From Ascidiaceihabitans sp. (GTDB lineage: Bacteria > Pseudomonadota > Alphaproteobacteria > Rhodobacterales > Rhodobacteraceae), in NCBI GenBank assembly GCA_028825475.1, contig JAPKAB010000004.1, positions 116,560-180,559 of the forward strand: a stretch of DNA of 64,000 nt, written 5' to 3'. This document shows positions 56,700-64,000 of this stretch, one piece after another. Each line of letters begins with the position of its first letter. Position 1 is the first letter of the stretch. Both the position numbers and the translations under genes were made by a program. The notes beneath the pieces were generated by a model. It did no database searches. It was not told where the DNA came from and saw only the letters and a program-made list of their open reading frames with translations.

Positions 56700-58046
56700 A
56701 TGAGTGTTGCTTTAATTATTCTGGGTGCCGGCAAAGGCACACGGATGAATTCTGATTTACCAAAAGTACTTCATCCCATCGCGGGTGCACCGATGTTGGT
56801 CCACGCGATGCGCGCAGGCGCAACACTTGATCCGGCCCACACCGTTATTGTTGCTGGCCACGGCGCAGAGGTCGTGACCAAAGCGGCCCAAGCTTATGAC
56901 CCAGACGCAAAGGTCGTATTGCAAACCCAACAGCTTGGCACCGGCCACGCCGTGTCCCAAGCCGCCGACGCGTTGGCAGATTTTGAGGGCAAGGTGATCG
57001 TCCTATACGGCGACACGCCGTTCGTGAAACCCGAAACCTTGCAGGCTATGTTAGATGCCAAAGCGGACGTTGTTGTACTTGGCTTTGAACCACAAGACGC
57101 TGGCCGATATGGCCGCCTAGTGACCAATGGTTCATCCCTAGAACGCATCGTTGAATTTAAAGATGCATCACCTGAAGAACGTAAAATAAATCTTTGTAAT
57201 AGCGGCGTTATTTGCTGCTCTGGACCGATGCTATTTGATCTACTTAGCAAAGTCACAAACGACAACGCCTCAGGCGAATATTACCTTACAGACGTGATTG
57301 GTCTTGCCCGCAATGCAGGCCATTCAGCAACCGTTGTGACCTGCTCAGAGGGTGAAACCCTCGGCGTTAACTCACGCGCAGAACTTGCATCCGCTGATGC
57401 AATGTATCAGGCCGCCGCCCGCCTCACACTGATGGAAGACGGTGTAACGCTCGTTGCACCCGACACCGTGTACCTATCGCTGGACACAATCATTGGACGG
57501 GACACAATCATCGAACCAAATGTGGTATTTGGCCCTGATGTTACAGTCGAATCCGGCACAACCATCCGCGCATTTTCACACCTCGAGGGCTGCCATGTTT
57601 CACGCGGCAGTGTCGTGGGCCCTTACGCCCGCCTACGCCCCGGTGCTGAATTGTCCGAAAACGTGCGCATCGGCAACTTTGTTGAAGTTAAAAACGCAAC
57701 CATCGCTGAAGGGGCCAAGGTCAATCACCTGTCCTACATCGGCGATGCCTCAATCGGTGAACGCAGCAATATCGGCGCAGGCACAATTACCTGCAACTAT
57801 GATGGCGTCTTAAAGCACCGCACCGAAATTGGGGCCGATGTGTTTATCGGGTCCAACACAATGCTGGTTGCACCCGTTACCGTTGGCAATCGTGCGATGA
57901 CAGGCAGTGGTTCAGTGATCACCTCAAACGTCGAGTCCGAGGCATTGGCCATCGGTCGTGCACGCCAAGTGTCAAAACCGGGCATGGCGCAGAAATTGTT
58001 CGATATCTTACAGGCCAAGAAGGCAAAACTGAAAGGGAGCAGCTAA
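56700..58046 (+). CDS. glmU: Bifunctional GlmU (GlcN-1-P acetyltransferase / UDP-GlcNAc pyrophosphorylase)
   Basis: GlmU makes UDP-N-acetylglucosamine for peptidoglycan and lipopolysaccharide. The 448-residue protein has the uridyltransferase motif LGAGKGTRMNSDLPKVLHPI (residues 8-27) and a C-terminal left-handed beta-helix (about 245-435) with hexapeptide repeats, including the acetyltransferase stretch GAGTITCNYDGVLKHRTEIG. I take the ATG at 56700, where the family begins, rather than the track start at 56643. It is followed after one base by glmS. Confidence 0.97.
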   Translation: MSVALIILGAGKGTRMNSDLPKVLHPIAGAPMLVHAMRAGATLDPAHTVIVAGHGAEVVTKAAQAYDPDAKVVLQTQQLGTGHAVSQAADALADFEGKVIVLYGDTPFVKPETLQAMLDAKADVVVLGFEPQDAGRYGRLVTNGSSLERIVEFKDASPEERKINLCNSGVICCSGPMLFDLLSKVTNDNASGEYYLTDVIGLARNAGHSATVVTCSEGETLGVNSRAELASADAMYQAAARLTLMEDGVTLVAPDTVYLSLDTIIGRDTIIEPNVVFGPDVTVESGTTIRAFSHLEGCHVSRGSVVGPYARLRPGAELSENVRIGNFVEVKNATIAEGAKVNHLSYIGDASIGERSNIGAGTITCNYDGVLKHRTEIGADVFIGSNTMLVAPVTVGNRAMTGSGSVITSNVESEALAIGRARQVSKPGMAQKLFDILQAKKAKLKGSS

Positions 58047-58047
58047 A

Positions 58048-59868
58048 ATGTGTGGTATTGTAGGGGTCCTCGGGACGAATGAAGTTGCACCAATTCTCGT
58101 TGAAGCGCTCAAACGCTTAGAATATCGCGGCTATGACAGCGCCGGTATTGCGACGATTAACGATGGCTCCTTGGACCGTCGTCGCGCTATCGGCAAACTG
58201 GTGAACCTTGGGGATCGTTTGGTCCATGAGCCGCTCGCAGGTAAATCTGGCATTGGCCACACCCGCTGGGCAACACACGGCGCACCGAACGAGAACAACG
58301 CGCATCCGCACAAGTCGGGCAAAGTTGCCGTTGTGCACAATGGCATCATCGAAAACTTCCGTGAATTGCGCGAAGAGCTCGCAACACACGGCCTTGAGTT
58401 CACAACTGATACGGATACTGAAACCGTCGCCATGTTGACGGATTACTTTGTCTCTCGGGGTGCCACACCAATTGAAGCTGTAAACCAAACACTTGCAAAA
58501 CTTGACGGTGCCTTCGCCCTCGCCTTCTTATTTGACGGCGAACAGGACCTTATGATCGCAGCGCGCAAGGGTTCTCCCCTCGCAATCGGTCACGGTGACG
58601 GCGAAATGTACATTGGATCAGACGCCATCGCACTTGCGCCAATGACCAACCGCGTCACCTACCTTGAAGAAGGTGACTGCGCTGTCCTAACACGCACCAG
58701 CCTAGAAATTCGTGACCAAAATGGTGAGTTGGCAAATCGCGCCGTCAAAACCATCGAAATTGACAGCTCTCGCGTCGACAAGGCCGGTTACAAACACTTT
58801 ATGGCCAAGGAAATTGCCGAGCAGCCAACTGTTCTTGGCAACACCTTGTCCCACTACATAAGCCCAGAGGGCGAAATCAATCTTCCAAACCCAGGTATCG
58901 ACTTTAGCAAGATCGAACGTCTGACAATGGTTGCCTGTGGTACTGCCTACTACGCCTGCATGACGGCCAAATACTGGTTTGAACAGATCGCACGTATCCC
59001 CGTTGAAATCGATGTGGCATCAGAATTCCGCTACCGCGAGCCCCCAATCACCAAAGGCACCGTTGCCCTATTCGTTAGCCAATCTGGCGAGACAGCAGAC
59101 ACCCTTGCCGCGCTGCGCTACTGCGAAGGTAAAGCGGACAAGATATTGTCGGTGGTCAACGTTCCTGAAAGTTCAATCGCCCGTGAAAGCGATCTAGCCC
59201 TGCCCATTTTTGCAGGTGTTGAAGTTGGCGTTGCATCGACCAAAGCCTTCACTTGCCAATTGACTGTGCTGCTGTCTCTGGCCCTCAAGGCTGCATCTGA
59301 TCGCGGTGAAATCACGCCAGAACAGCTCGCAGATCACGTCGCTGCAATGCGCAATGTACCGGCATTGATCAACGCAGCTATCGACCAAGACGCACAAATG
59401 CAAAGCGCTGCACGCAAGATTTCTGAGGCACGCGACATACTTTTCTTGGGTCGTGGCGTCATGTATCCTTTAGCCCACGAAGGTGCGCTAAAGCTAAAAG
59501 AAATCAGCTATATACATGCCGAAGCTTATGCATCTGGCGAACTAAAGCACGGACCAATCGCACTGGTAGACAAACATGTTCCTGTCGTTGTGATGGCCCC
59601 GCGCGATCCTCTGTTTGATAAGAGTGTATCGAACATGCAAGAGGTTATGGCCCGCAAAGGTAAGGTCGTTTTGATCTCTGATGCCCAAGGGCTCAAAGAA
59701 GCGGGTGAAGGCACATGGGCAACCGTTGAGATGCCAACGGTACCAGACGTTGTCGCCCCAATTGTTTACGCGGTTCCTGCACAATTGCTTGCCTACCACA
59801 CCGCCGTTGCCAAAGGCACAGACGTGGATCAACCACGCAATCTGGCCAAATCCGTAACGGTAGAGTAA
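58048..59868 (+). CDS. glmS: Glutamine--fructose-6-phosphate aminotransferase
   Basis: GlmS makes glucosamine-6-phosphate, the substrate that enters the GlmM/GlmU route. The 606-residue protein begins MCGIVGVLG, so Cys2 becomes the N-terminal glutaminase nucleophile, and has two SIS domains with SQSGETADTLAAL (about residues 347-359) and a C-terminal FPRNLAKSVTVE-like end (QPRNLAKSVTVE). Only one base separates it from glmU, so the two are cotranscribed and there is no room for a glmS ribozyme. A strong hairpin follows the stop. Confidence 0.97.
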   Translation: MCGIVGVLGTNEVAPILVEALKRLEYRGYDSAGIATINDGSLDRRRAIGKLVNLGDRLVHEPLAGKSGIGHTRWATHGAPNENNAHPHKSGKVAVVHNGIIENFRELREELATHGLEFTTDTDTETVAMLTDYFVSRGATPIEAVNQTLAKLDGAFALAFLFDGEQDLMIAARKGSPLAIGHGDGEMYIGSDAIALAPMTNRVTYLEEGDCAVLTRTSLEIRDQNGELANRAVKTIEIDSSRVDKAGYKHFMAKEIAEQPTVLGNTLSHYISPEGEINLPNPGIDFSKIERLTMVACGTAYYACMTAKYWFEQIARIPVEIDVASEFRYREPPITKGTVALFVSQSGETADTLAALRYCEGKADKILSVVNVPESSIARESDLALPIFAGVEVGVASTKAFTCQLTVLLSLALKAASDRGEITPEQLADHVAAMRNVPALINAAIDQDAQMQSAARKISEARDILFLGRGVMYPLAHEGALKLKEISYIHAEAYASGELKHGPIALVDKHVPVVVMAPRDPLFDKSVSNMQEVMARKGKVVLISDAQGLKEAGEGTWATVEMPTVPDVVAPIVYAVPAQLLAYHTAVAKGTDVDQPRNLAKSVTVE

Positions 59869-59886
59869 AGGGCGTTTAGCTCACTC

Positions 59887-59910
59887 GGCCTGCCATGAAA
59901 TTGGCGGGCC
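59887..59910 (+). terminator. Hairpin after glmS
   Basis: GGCCTGCCA (59887-59895) pairs with TGGCGGGCC (59902-59910), with one G-U pair and a 6-nt loop. No T-run follows, so it may be a weak or Rho-assisted terminator. Confidence 0.55.
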
Positions 59911-59961
59911 ACATACATCACGTTGGATGGCTTACCAACGCATATACTGGATACATCCGAC

Positions 59962-60639
59962 ATGAACCTCGAGGACGCACTTGCGCAACTCAACGAACAC
60001 CAAGACGCCGCAAAAGCTGAAAGCTCTGCAGCCTACCATAAGGCACCCCGCCCCTACCTTGGTGTTGCCAACCCGATCATCAATGATCTGACCAAAGAGT
60101 GGCGCACACAGATGGACGTGGAACAACGCGTCGATCTGGCTGACGCCCTTTGGGAAACCGATATCTTTGAGGCGCGCATCGCTGCAGCCAAGTTGCTGAC
60201 CCAAGCGCGCATCAAAGAAGATGATGACGTCTGGGGCCTGATCGCATCATGGGTGGATGAGTTTGATAGCCTTGCGATTGCAGATTACGCCTGTATGGCC
60301 GGTCAAAAGCGCGTTGTTGCCGACCCATCCCGTATCGATCATGTTGAGGCATGGGTCACGTCGGAACATATGTGGACGCGCCGTGCGGCCCTAATGATCA
60401 CCTTGCCTTGGACCAAACAGAACCACCCCAAAGAACAAGACATGGCAATCCGCCAACGTGTCTTGGGCTGGGCTGCAACGCTTGTTCCAGACCGTGCATG
60501 GTTTGTTCAGAAAGCGATCGCAGGTTGGTTGCTGGAGCTATCCAAACACGATCCAGAAACCGTTGCTGCGTTCCTAGAGGAACATGGCGCTGCGATGAAA
60601 CCATTCGCCGCCAAAGAAGCTGCAAAGCTGCTTAAGTAA
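59962..60639 (+). CDS. DNA alkylation repair protein, AlkD-like
   Basis: The 225-residue all-helical protein matches the AlkD family of HEAT-repeat DNA glycosylases, which excise cationic alkylated bases: YLGVANPIINDL (about residues 35-46), the RIAAAKLL repeat, TRRAALMITLPW (about 138-149) and WFVQKAIAGWLLELSKHDP (about 183-201). Trp and Asp residues at the usual catalytic positions seem present. I take the ATG at 59962; the TTG at 59923 is an alternative. It gives the cell a second alkylation-repair glycosylase besides the interrupted alkC. Confidence 0.86.
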   Translation: MNLEDALAQLNEHQDAAKAESSAAYHKAPRPYLGVANPIINDLTKEWRTQMDVEQRVDLADALWETDIFEARIAAAKLLTQARIKEDDDVWGLIASWVDEFDSLAIADYACMAGQKRVVADPSRIDHVEAWVTSEHMWTRRAALMITLPWTKQNHPKEQDMAIRQRVLGWAATLVPDRAWFVQKAIAGWLLELSKHDPETVAAFLEEHGAAMKPFAAKEAAKLLK

Positions 60640-60646
60640 CAAATCG

Positions 60647-60676
60647 AACCAGTCGCCCCGTTCGCGGCGGCTGGTT
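60647..60676. terminator. Bidirectional hairpin between convergent genes
   Basis: AACCAGTCGCC (60647-60657) pairs with GGCGGCTGGTT (60666-60676) with one G-U pair and an 8-nt loop. It lies between the converging AlkD-like and lipoprotein genes; a few T residues follow on the plus strand. Confidence 0.6.
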
Positions 60677-61116
60677 TACCCCGTCACCTCGACTGAAACC
60701 AGACCAGTCAGCGGTGCACCCAACGCCTGAAATGCTTGCAAAGACATGCGGCTACCGGCCGTTGCTTCGCCCACAATCGGGATTAACAATACTCTCGTTG
60801 TTTTGCCGTTATAGGCCACGCTGCCAGTTTGCTGCGCTTTGACCAAAGGGGTCTTTAACCACAGACCCGTTTGCGCAGGGGTTCCAAGGGACGCAACGGT
60901 GACGCCAAGCGATCCACTTTGCCCAGCAACAGGTTGCACGACCGTCGGTGTACCCTCTGGACGCGCGATTGGGCGCAACTCACTGGTTGCAACGCCTAAC
61001 GGGGCGTCAATCACTGCGTCAGGAATGGCATTCCCAGCGCCCAAACCACCAAGGTTAAGGTTTGCACATCCGGCCAAACTGGCCCCAATAACGGTCATCG
61101 CGATAATTTTTTTCAT
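60676..61116 (-). CDS. Small lipoprotein of unknown function
   Basis: The 146-residue product has a signal peptide MKKIIAMTVIGASLAGC with lipobox LAGC (Cys at residue 17). The mature part is rich in Gly, Ala, Val and Pro, with no motif I can name. Similar genes are sometimes labelled D-galactarate dehydratase in roseobacters; nothing here supports an enzyme of that kind. It is convergent with the AlkD-like gene and divergent from moaA. Confidence 0.75.
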   Translation of the reverse strand: MKKIIAMTVIGASLAGCANLNLGGLGAGNAIPDAVIDAPLGVATSELRPIARPEGTPTVVQPVAGQSGSLGVTVASLGTPAQTGLWLKTPLVKAQQTGSVAYNGKTTRVLLIPIVGEATAGSRMSLQAFQALGAPLTGLVSVEVTG

Positions 61117-61165
61117 AATCACACAGTAGCTTGCACGCGCATCGGCTTCAATCGCCCTTTCCCTC

Positions 61166-61194
61166 TTGCCCTGCCATAGGCGCTTCCCTACCTA
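61166..61194 (+). promoter_or_regulatory. Putative moaA promoter, leaderless type
   Basis: TTGCCC (61166-61171), a 17-nt spacer and TACCTA (61189-61194) precede the ATG at 61202 with the -35 element 36 nt upstream and a 7-nt gap after the -10 element. No ribosome binding site is visible. Confidence 0.42.
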
Positions 61195-61201
61195 TATACG
61201 T

Positions 61202-62209
61202 ATGAATGCACCTCTTATTGACCCCTTCGCACGCGCCATCAATTACCTGCGCGTTTCCGTGACGGATCGCTGCGATTTTCGCTGCGTCTACTGCATGTCA
61301 GAAAACATGACGTTCCTGCCCAAAAAGGAACTGCTGACCTTAGAGGAATTGGACCGCATGTGTTCGACCTTCATCGGTCTGGGTGTTGAAAAACTGCGCA
61401 TTACCGGCGGTGAACCTTTGGTACGCAAAGGGATCATGACCTTCTTTGACGGTATGACCCGCCACCTTGAAGCTGGAACGCTCAAGGAATTGACGCTGAC
61501 CACCAATGGCAGCCAACTCGAAAAATACGCAGACGATCTGTTTGCCGCAGGTGTGCGCCGCGTGAACATCTCACTCGATACCCTTGACGAGAAGAAATTC
61601 GCAGACATCACCCGCTGGGGCCGCCTGCCCCAAGTGCTGCGCGGCGTCGATGCAGCCCTCAAGGCTGGGCTAAAGGTCAAGATCAACGCGGTGGCCCTAA
61701 AAGGCTTTAACGAACCCGAACTGCCGCAAATCACTGAGTGGTGTGCAGAACTGGGCATGGACCTGACGTGGATCGAAGTTATGCCAATGGGCGACATCGG
61801 GAACGAGGATCGCCTAAGCCAATATTGGTCCCTCAAGGATGTTCAGGCCAAATACAACGAACATTACACCGTGACAGAACTGGCCGAACGCACAGGCGGC
61901 CCTGCGCGTTACGTCCGCCTTGAGGAAACAGGGCAAAAGATCGGGTTCATCACACCACTTAGCCACAATTTCTGCGAAAGCTGCAACCGCGTGCGCCTGA
62001 CCTGTACCGGCGAAATCTATCTGTGCTTGGGCCAAGAAGACATGGCAGACCTGCGCGCCCCCTTACGCGCCCATCCAGATGACAACGGCCCCCTAGAGGA
62101 CGCCATCCGCGCCTCAATCGCGATGAAGCCAAAGGGGCATGATTTCGATTACTCACGCCAACAACTCGACGGGCAAATGCCACGACACATGAGCCATACC
62201 GGCGGTTGA
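61202..62209 (+). CDS. moaA: GTP 3',8-cyclase MoaA
   Basis: MoaA is a radical-SAM enzyme that starts molybdenum cofactor synthesis from GTP. The 335-residue protein has the radical-SAM cluster motif CDFRCVYC (about residues 24-31), [11 protein letters not shown] (about 71-81), the second cluster ligands in [19 protein letters not shown] (about 262-280) and the C-terminal Gly-Gly that the family needs. I take the ATG at 61202; the track start at 61166 is the TTG of the putative -35 element. No other moa genes are in the window. Confidence 0.97.
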   Translation: MNAPLIDPFARAINYLRVSVTDRCDFRCVYCMSENMTFLPKKELLTLEELDRMCSTFIGLGVEKLRITGGEPLVRKGIMTFFDGMTRHLEAGTLKELTLTTNGSQLEKYADDLFAAGVRRVNISLDTLDEKKFADITRWGRLPQVLRGVDAALKAGLKVKINAVALKGFNEPELPQITEWCAELGMDLTWIEVMPMGDIGNEDRLSQYWSLKDVQAKYNEHYTVTELAERTGGPARYVRLEETGQKIGFITPLSHNFCESCNRVRLTCTGEIYLCLGQEDMADLRAPLRAHPDDNGPLEDAIRASIAMKPKGHDFDYSRQQLDGQMPRHMSHTGG

Positions 62210-62275
62210 GTTGAGGTGTGGGCTAAGCGGGCAAATTGCTATACGCGGCTGACGTTTTAATGGCAGCTATGGCGC

Positions 62276-63034
62276 TTAATCTGCAGGGCATTGTTGAAGG
62301 CAGCCCCAACCGTCGTATGATCCACCAAAGTCTTCGGCTAGCCGCTCCAACTCAAAGGTAATTGGGTCAAGGCTGGACGGTGAATCAATTCTCTGAACAA
62401 GAAGGTCGAACGTTTTTTTCCATATGCCGCTCGACTTGATCTCTACGGAAAACCCTTTCTCTATGACAGTTTTTTCGAACTGTTTCATTTGCTTCCGGTC
62501 TTGGAAAATAACTGAGTGATCAATGTTGCGCGGTATGTTCAAATCGTCCCCCCCTTCCTCCATCCGGATATACACGGCTCTATTTGTGATCTCATTCATT
62601 GCCATCGCATTTGGGTACAAATCGTTCAAGTAGGTCTGCCAGTCGGCATCTTCAAATTTGAACGTGGTTGTCTCGTAGGCAGGAAATGCCTTTGTAAAAT
62701 CGTCAACGAGTGCCTCAAAACCAGCTTGTGCAGTCCCATAGAAATAGAAATTGCGTTTGCAGTCTCCTGTTTGGCTCGCGACCAATTTTAAAGCTGCAGT
62801 CAGGTTAACGTTAATGAACTCCTCCAGATTTTCAAGAGGTTGAAATTCCTCTAACGTCGTCATGCCATTTTCTGGATTAGGGTACATTAATTTGATTTCG
62901 ATGCAGTAAAATTCGCGAAATTCAGAAATTGGAGCAACGTCCAAAAGCGAGAGATCCACCATCATCGAATGCGGCGCGCCGTCTATTTCACAAAAGTAGA
63001 AGTCCCAGTGTTCACTTGATTTTTCAGACAACAT
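62276..63034 (-). CDS. DUF695 plus RraB-like fusion protein
   Basis: The N-terminal part (about residues 8-135) follows the DUF695 pattern, with WDFYFCEIDGAPHSMMVDLS and later ENLEEFINVNLTAAL. The C-terminal part (about 140-250) resembles the RNase E inhibitor RraB, with PRNIDHSVIFQDRKQMKQFE and the closing YDGWGCLQQ. RraB binds RNase E in E. coli; whether this protein does is unknown. GGGG lies upstream of the ATG. The gene is AT-richer than its left-hand neighbours and stands alone on the minus strand. Confidence 0.8.
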   Translation of the reverse strand: MLSEKSSEHWDFYFCEIDGAPHSMMVDLSLLDVAPISEFREFYCIEIKLMYPNPENGMTTLEEFQPLENLEEFINVNLTAALKLVASQTGDCKRNFYFYGTAQAGFEALVDDFTKAFPAYETTTFKFEDADWQTYLNDLYPNAMAMNEITNRAVYIRMEEGGDDLNIPRNIDHSVIFQDRKQMKQFEKTVIEKGFSVEIKSSGIWKKTFDLLVQRIDSPSSLDPITFELERLAEDFGGSYDGWGCLQQCPAD

Positions 63035-63222
63035 TTATGGGTCCCCTTGTTCGCTTCACCGTTTACTTTATCAACTTACAAGGAATGATCAACCTAAACG
63101 GGTATAGAGGCAAACAGTTGTCACGAAACTAAAAAGCAGCCCTTCATCCAAAGCACAGCATACGTCAATAAGGACGCAAACCATGCCGCCCTAATCGCCA
63201 ATACTCACCACACCAGAAGCGT

Positions 63223-63888
63223 TTAGTGACCCGCTAGCTTAGATTTCAACTGGTCAAAGCTGTATCGCCTTTTGGGCATCACAAATGGTATGCGGCCAGA
63301 GGACAGATTGAAAATATCCCCCTCTACGCTGTCAATGATACCAGCCGTGAATCTCTCTAACGGCGCGCACTCCCATTCAGGACCCGCGACGCCGGTGGCT
63401 GGATTAATGCTTGAATTCGGGTACGCAAAGCAAATTTGATTTGCACGAACCTTTATATGCCCCATCAACGCGTCCCTATTACCTGGATACCAAAGCCATT
63501 CCCGACCGTTTTCGGTATAATATGTCAGTTGAGTTTTATGAAAGCTGTCGTAATGCATTACAGTACGACCCTTGAGGTAATCTGGGATTTCCAGAGATTT
63601 CTTGGATTTGATGACAGGATCATGATGTAAAATGGTCCATCCATCAATCACGTCAACTTGAGTGAAATCTTCTGAAACTCTATCTTTTATTGCTCCAGTT
63701 TCGTGTGTCGGACACCCTATCAATCCACTCGTTTCTCTCGTCACACGACGGGTTACCTCATTTGCATCTAGCGCGATACACACATCGTTGGAATTAGGAT
63801 AACGCCCAACTTCTTCAAGGCCAGAAAGCTCAGGAGCCTGATATTGAGAACCAAGGCAGCCTGCGGCGAAAAAAAGCAAGAAATACAT
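63223..63888 (-). CDS. Probable lipoprotein at the right edge
   Basis: The 221-residue product starts MYFLLFFAAGC, a very short signal sequence with lipobox AAGC (Cys at residue 11). The mature part is hydrophilic with several Cys and Trp residues. I do not recognise a family. An in-frame TAG lies shortly before the ATG, so no longer start is possible. The surrounding sequence up to 64000 is AT-rich and I see no further gene in it. The 188-nt space to the DUF695 gene also shows nothing I can assign. Confidence 0.65.
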   Translation of the reverse strand: MYFLLFFAAGCLGSQYQAPELSGLEEVGRYPNSNDVCIALDANEVTRRVTRETSGLIGCPTHETGAIKDRVSEDFTQVDVIDGWTILHHDPVIKSKKSLEIPDYLKGRTVMHYDSFHKTQLTYYTENGREWLWYPGNRDALMGHIKVRANQICFAYPNSSINPATGVAGPEWECAPLERFTAGIIDSVEGDIFNLSSGRIPFVMPKRRYSFDQLKSKLAGH

Positions 63889-64000
63889 AGATATAGCTTG
63901 GTTCTACTCATAAATATTACCTGCCTGCTTTACTGAAAATAATTATATAAATATGAAAATATTCTAGCTGTTTTAAGCGTATTCGCAAACTTTTTCTTCT

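Noticed and set aside
58047-58047. glmS ribozyme upstream of glmS
   Set aside because: glmU ends one base before the glmS ATG, so there is no leader to hold a ribozyme.

Overview
This window looks like a chromosomal segment of a marine alphaproteobacterium of the Rhodobacterales (Roseobacter group) with moderate GC. The grounds are gene content and order: radA-cvpA-purF, a nuo operon carrying the extra reading frames typical of this order and ending in birA-coaX-rnj, DUF5333 and DUF5337 genes between nuo genes, a leucine-degradation (liu) operon, and a stand-alone Hint protein. I see no rRNA, tRNA, CRISPR array, phage or insertion sequence.

Layout. 0-8.6 kb (+): membrane coiled-coil protein, radA, cvpA, purF, a DUF1801 gene broken by an in-frame TAG, an SDR, surE-pcm, and an NlpD-like lipoprotein. 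8.6-11 kb (-): tatA-tatB-tatC and a DUF815 ATPase. 11.2 kb (+): a WYL-type regulator behind a perfect palindrome. 11.9-17.1 kb (-): SDR, alkC interrupted by an in-frame TAG, a sodium:solute symporter, an orphan ABC ATPase and two tandem Lin0512 genes. 17.3-22.7 kb (+): Hint protein, prfC, a glycosyltransferase and a DEAD-box helicase with an intrinsic terminator. 22.9-44.3 kb (-): all 14 nuo subunits (complex I) plus seven non-nuo frames between them (one of 57 aa is not in the ORF track), then birA, coaX and RNase J. 44.6-54.5 kb (-): liuA, acyl-CoA synthetase, liuB, liuD, liuE and liuC with small accessory genes. 54.6-56.6 kb (-): DegT aminotransferase and HAD phosphatase. 56.7-60.6 kb (+): glmU-glmS and an AlkD-like gene. 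60.7-62.2 kb: a lipoprotein and moaA. 62.3-64 kb (-): an AT-richer end with a DUF695-RraB fusion and a lipoprotein.

How the genes work together. The nuo block builds respiratory complex I; the liu block converts isovaleryl-CoA through methylcrotonyl-CoA and methylglutaconyl-CoA to HMG-CoA and then acetyl-CoA plus acetoacetate. birA makes the ligase that biotinylates carboxylases such as LiuD. glmU/glmS make UDP-GlcNAc, and Tat exports folded proteins.

Main observations: two otherwise intact genes (DUF1801 and alkC) each carry one in-frame TAG in the context AAR-TAG-GGG. Five genes (radA, the 4968 SDR, prfC, the DegT gene, moaA) have a TTG-type -35 hexamer 35 or 36 nt before the ATG, which predicts leaderless mRNAs. 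Two Lin0512 paralogues overlap in tandem, and only one keeps the family motif. Strong inverted repeats precede purF and the WYL regulator. I did not find a clearly new defence or mobile system.
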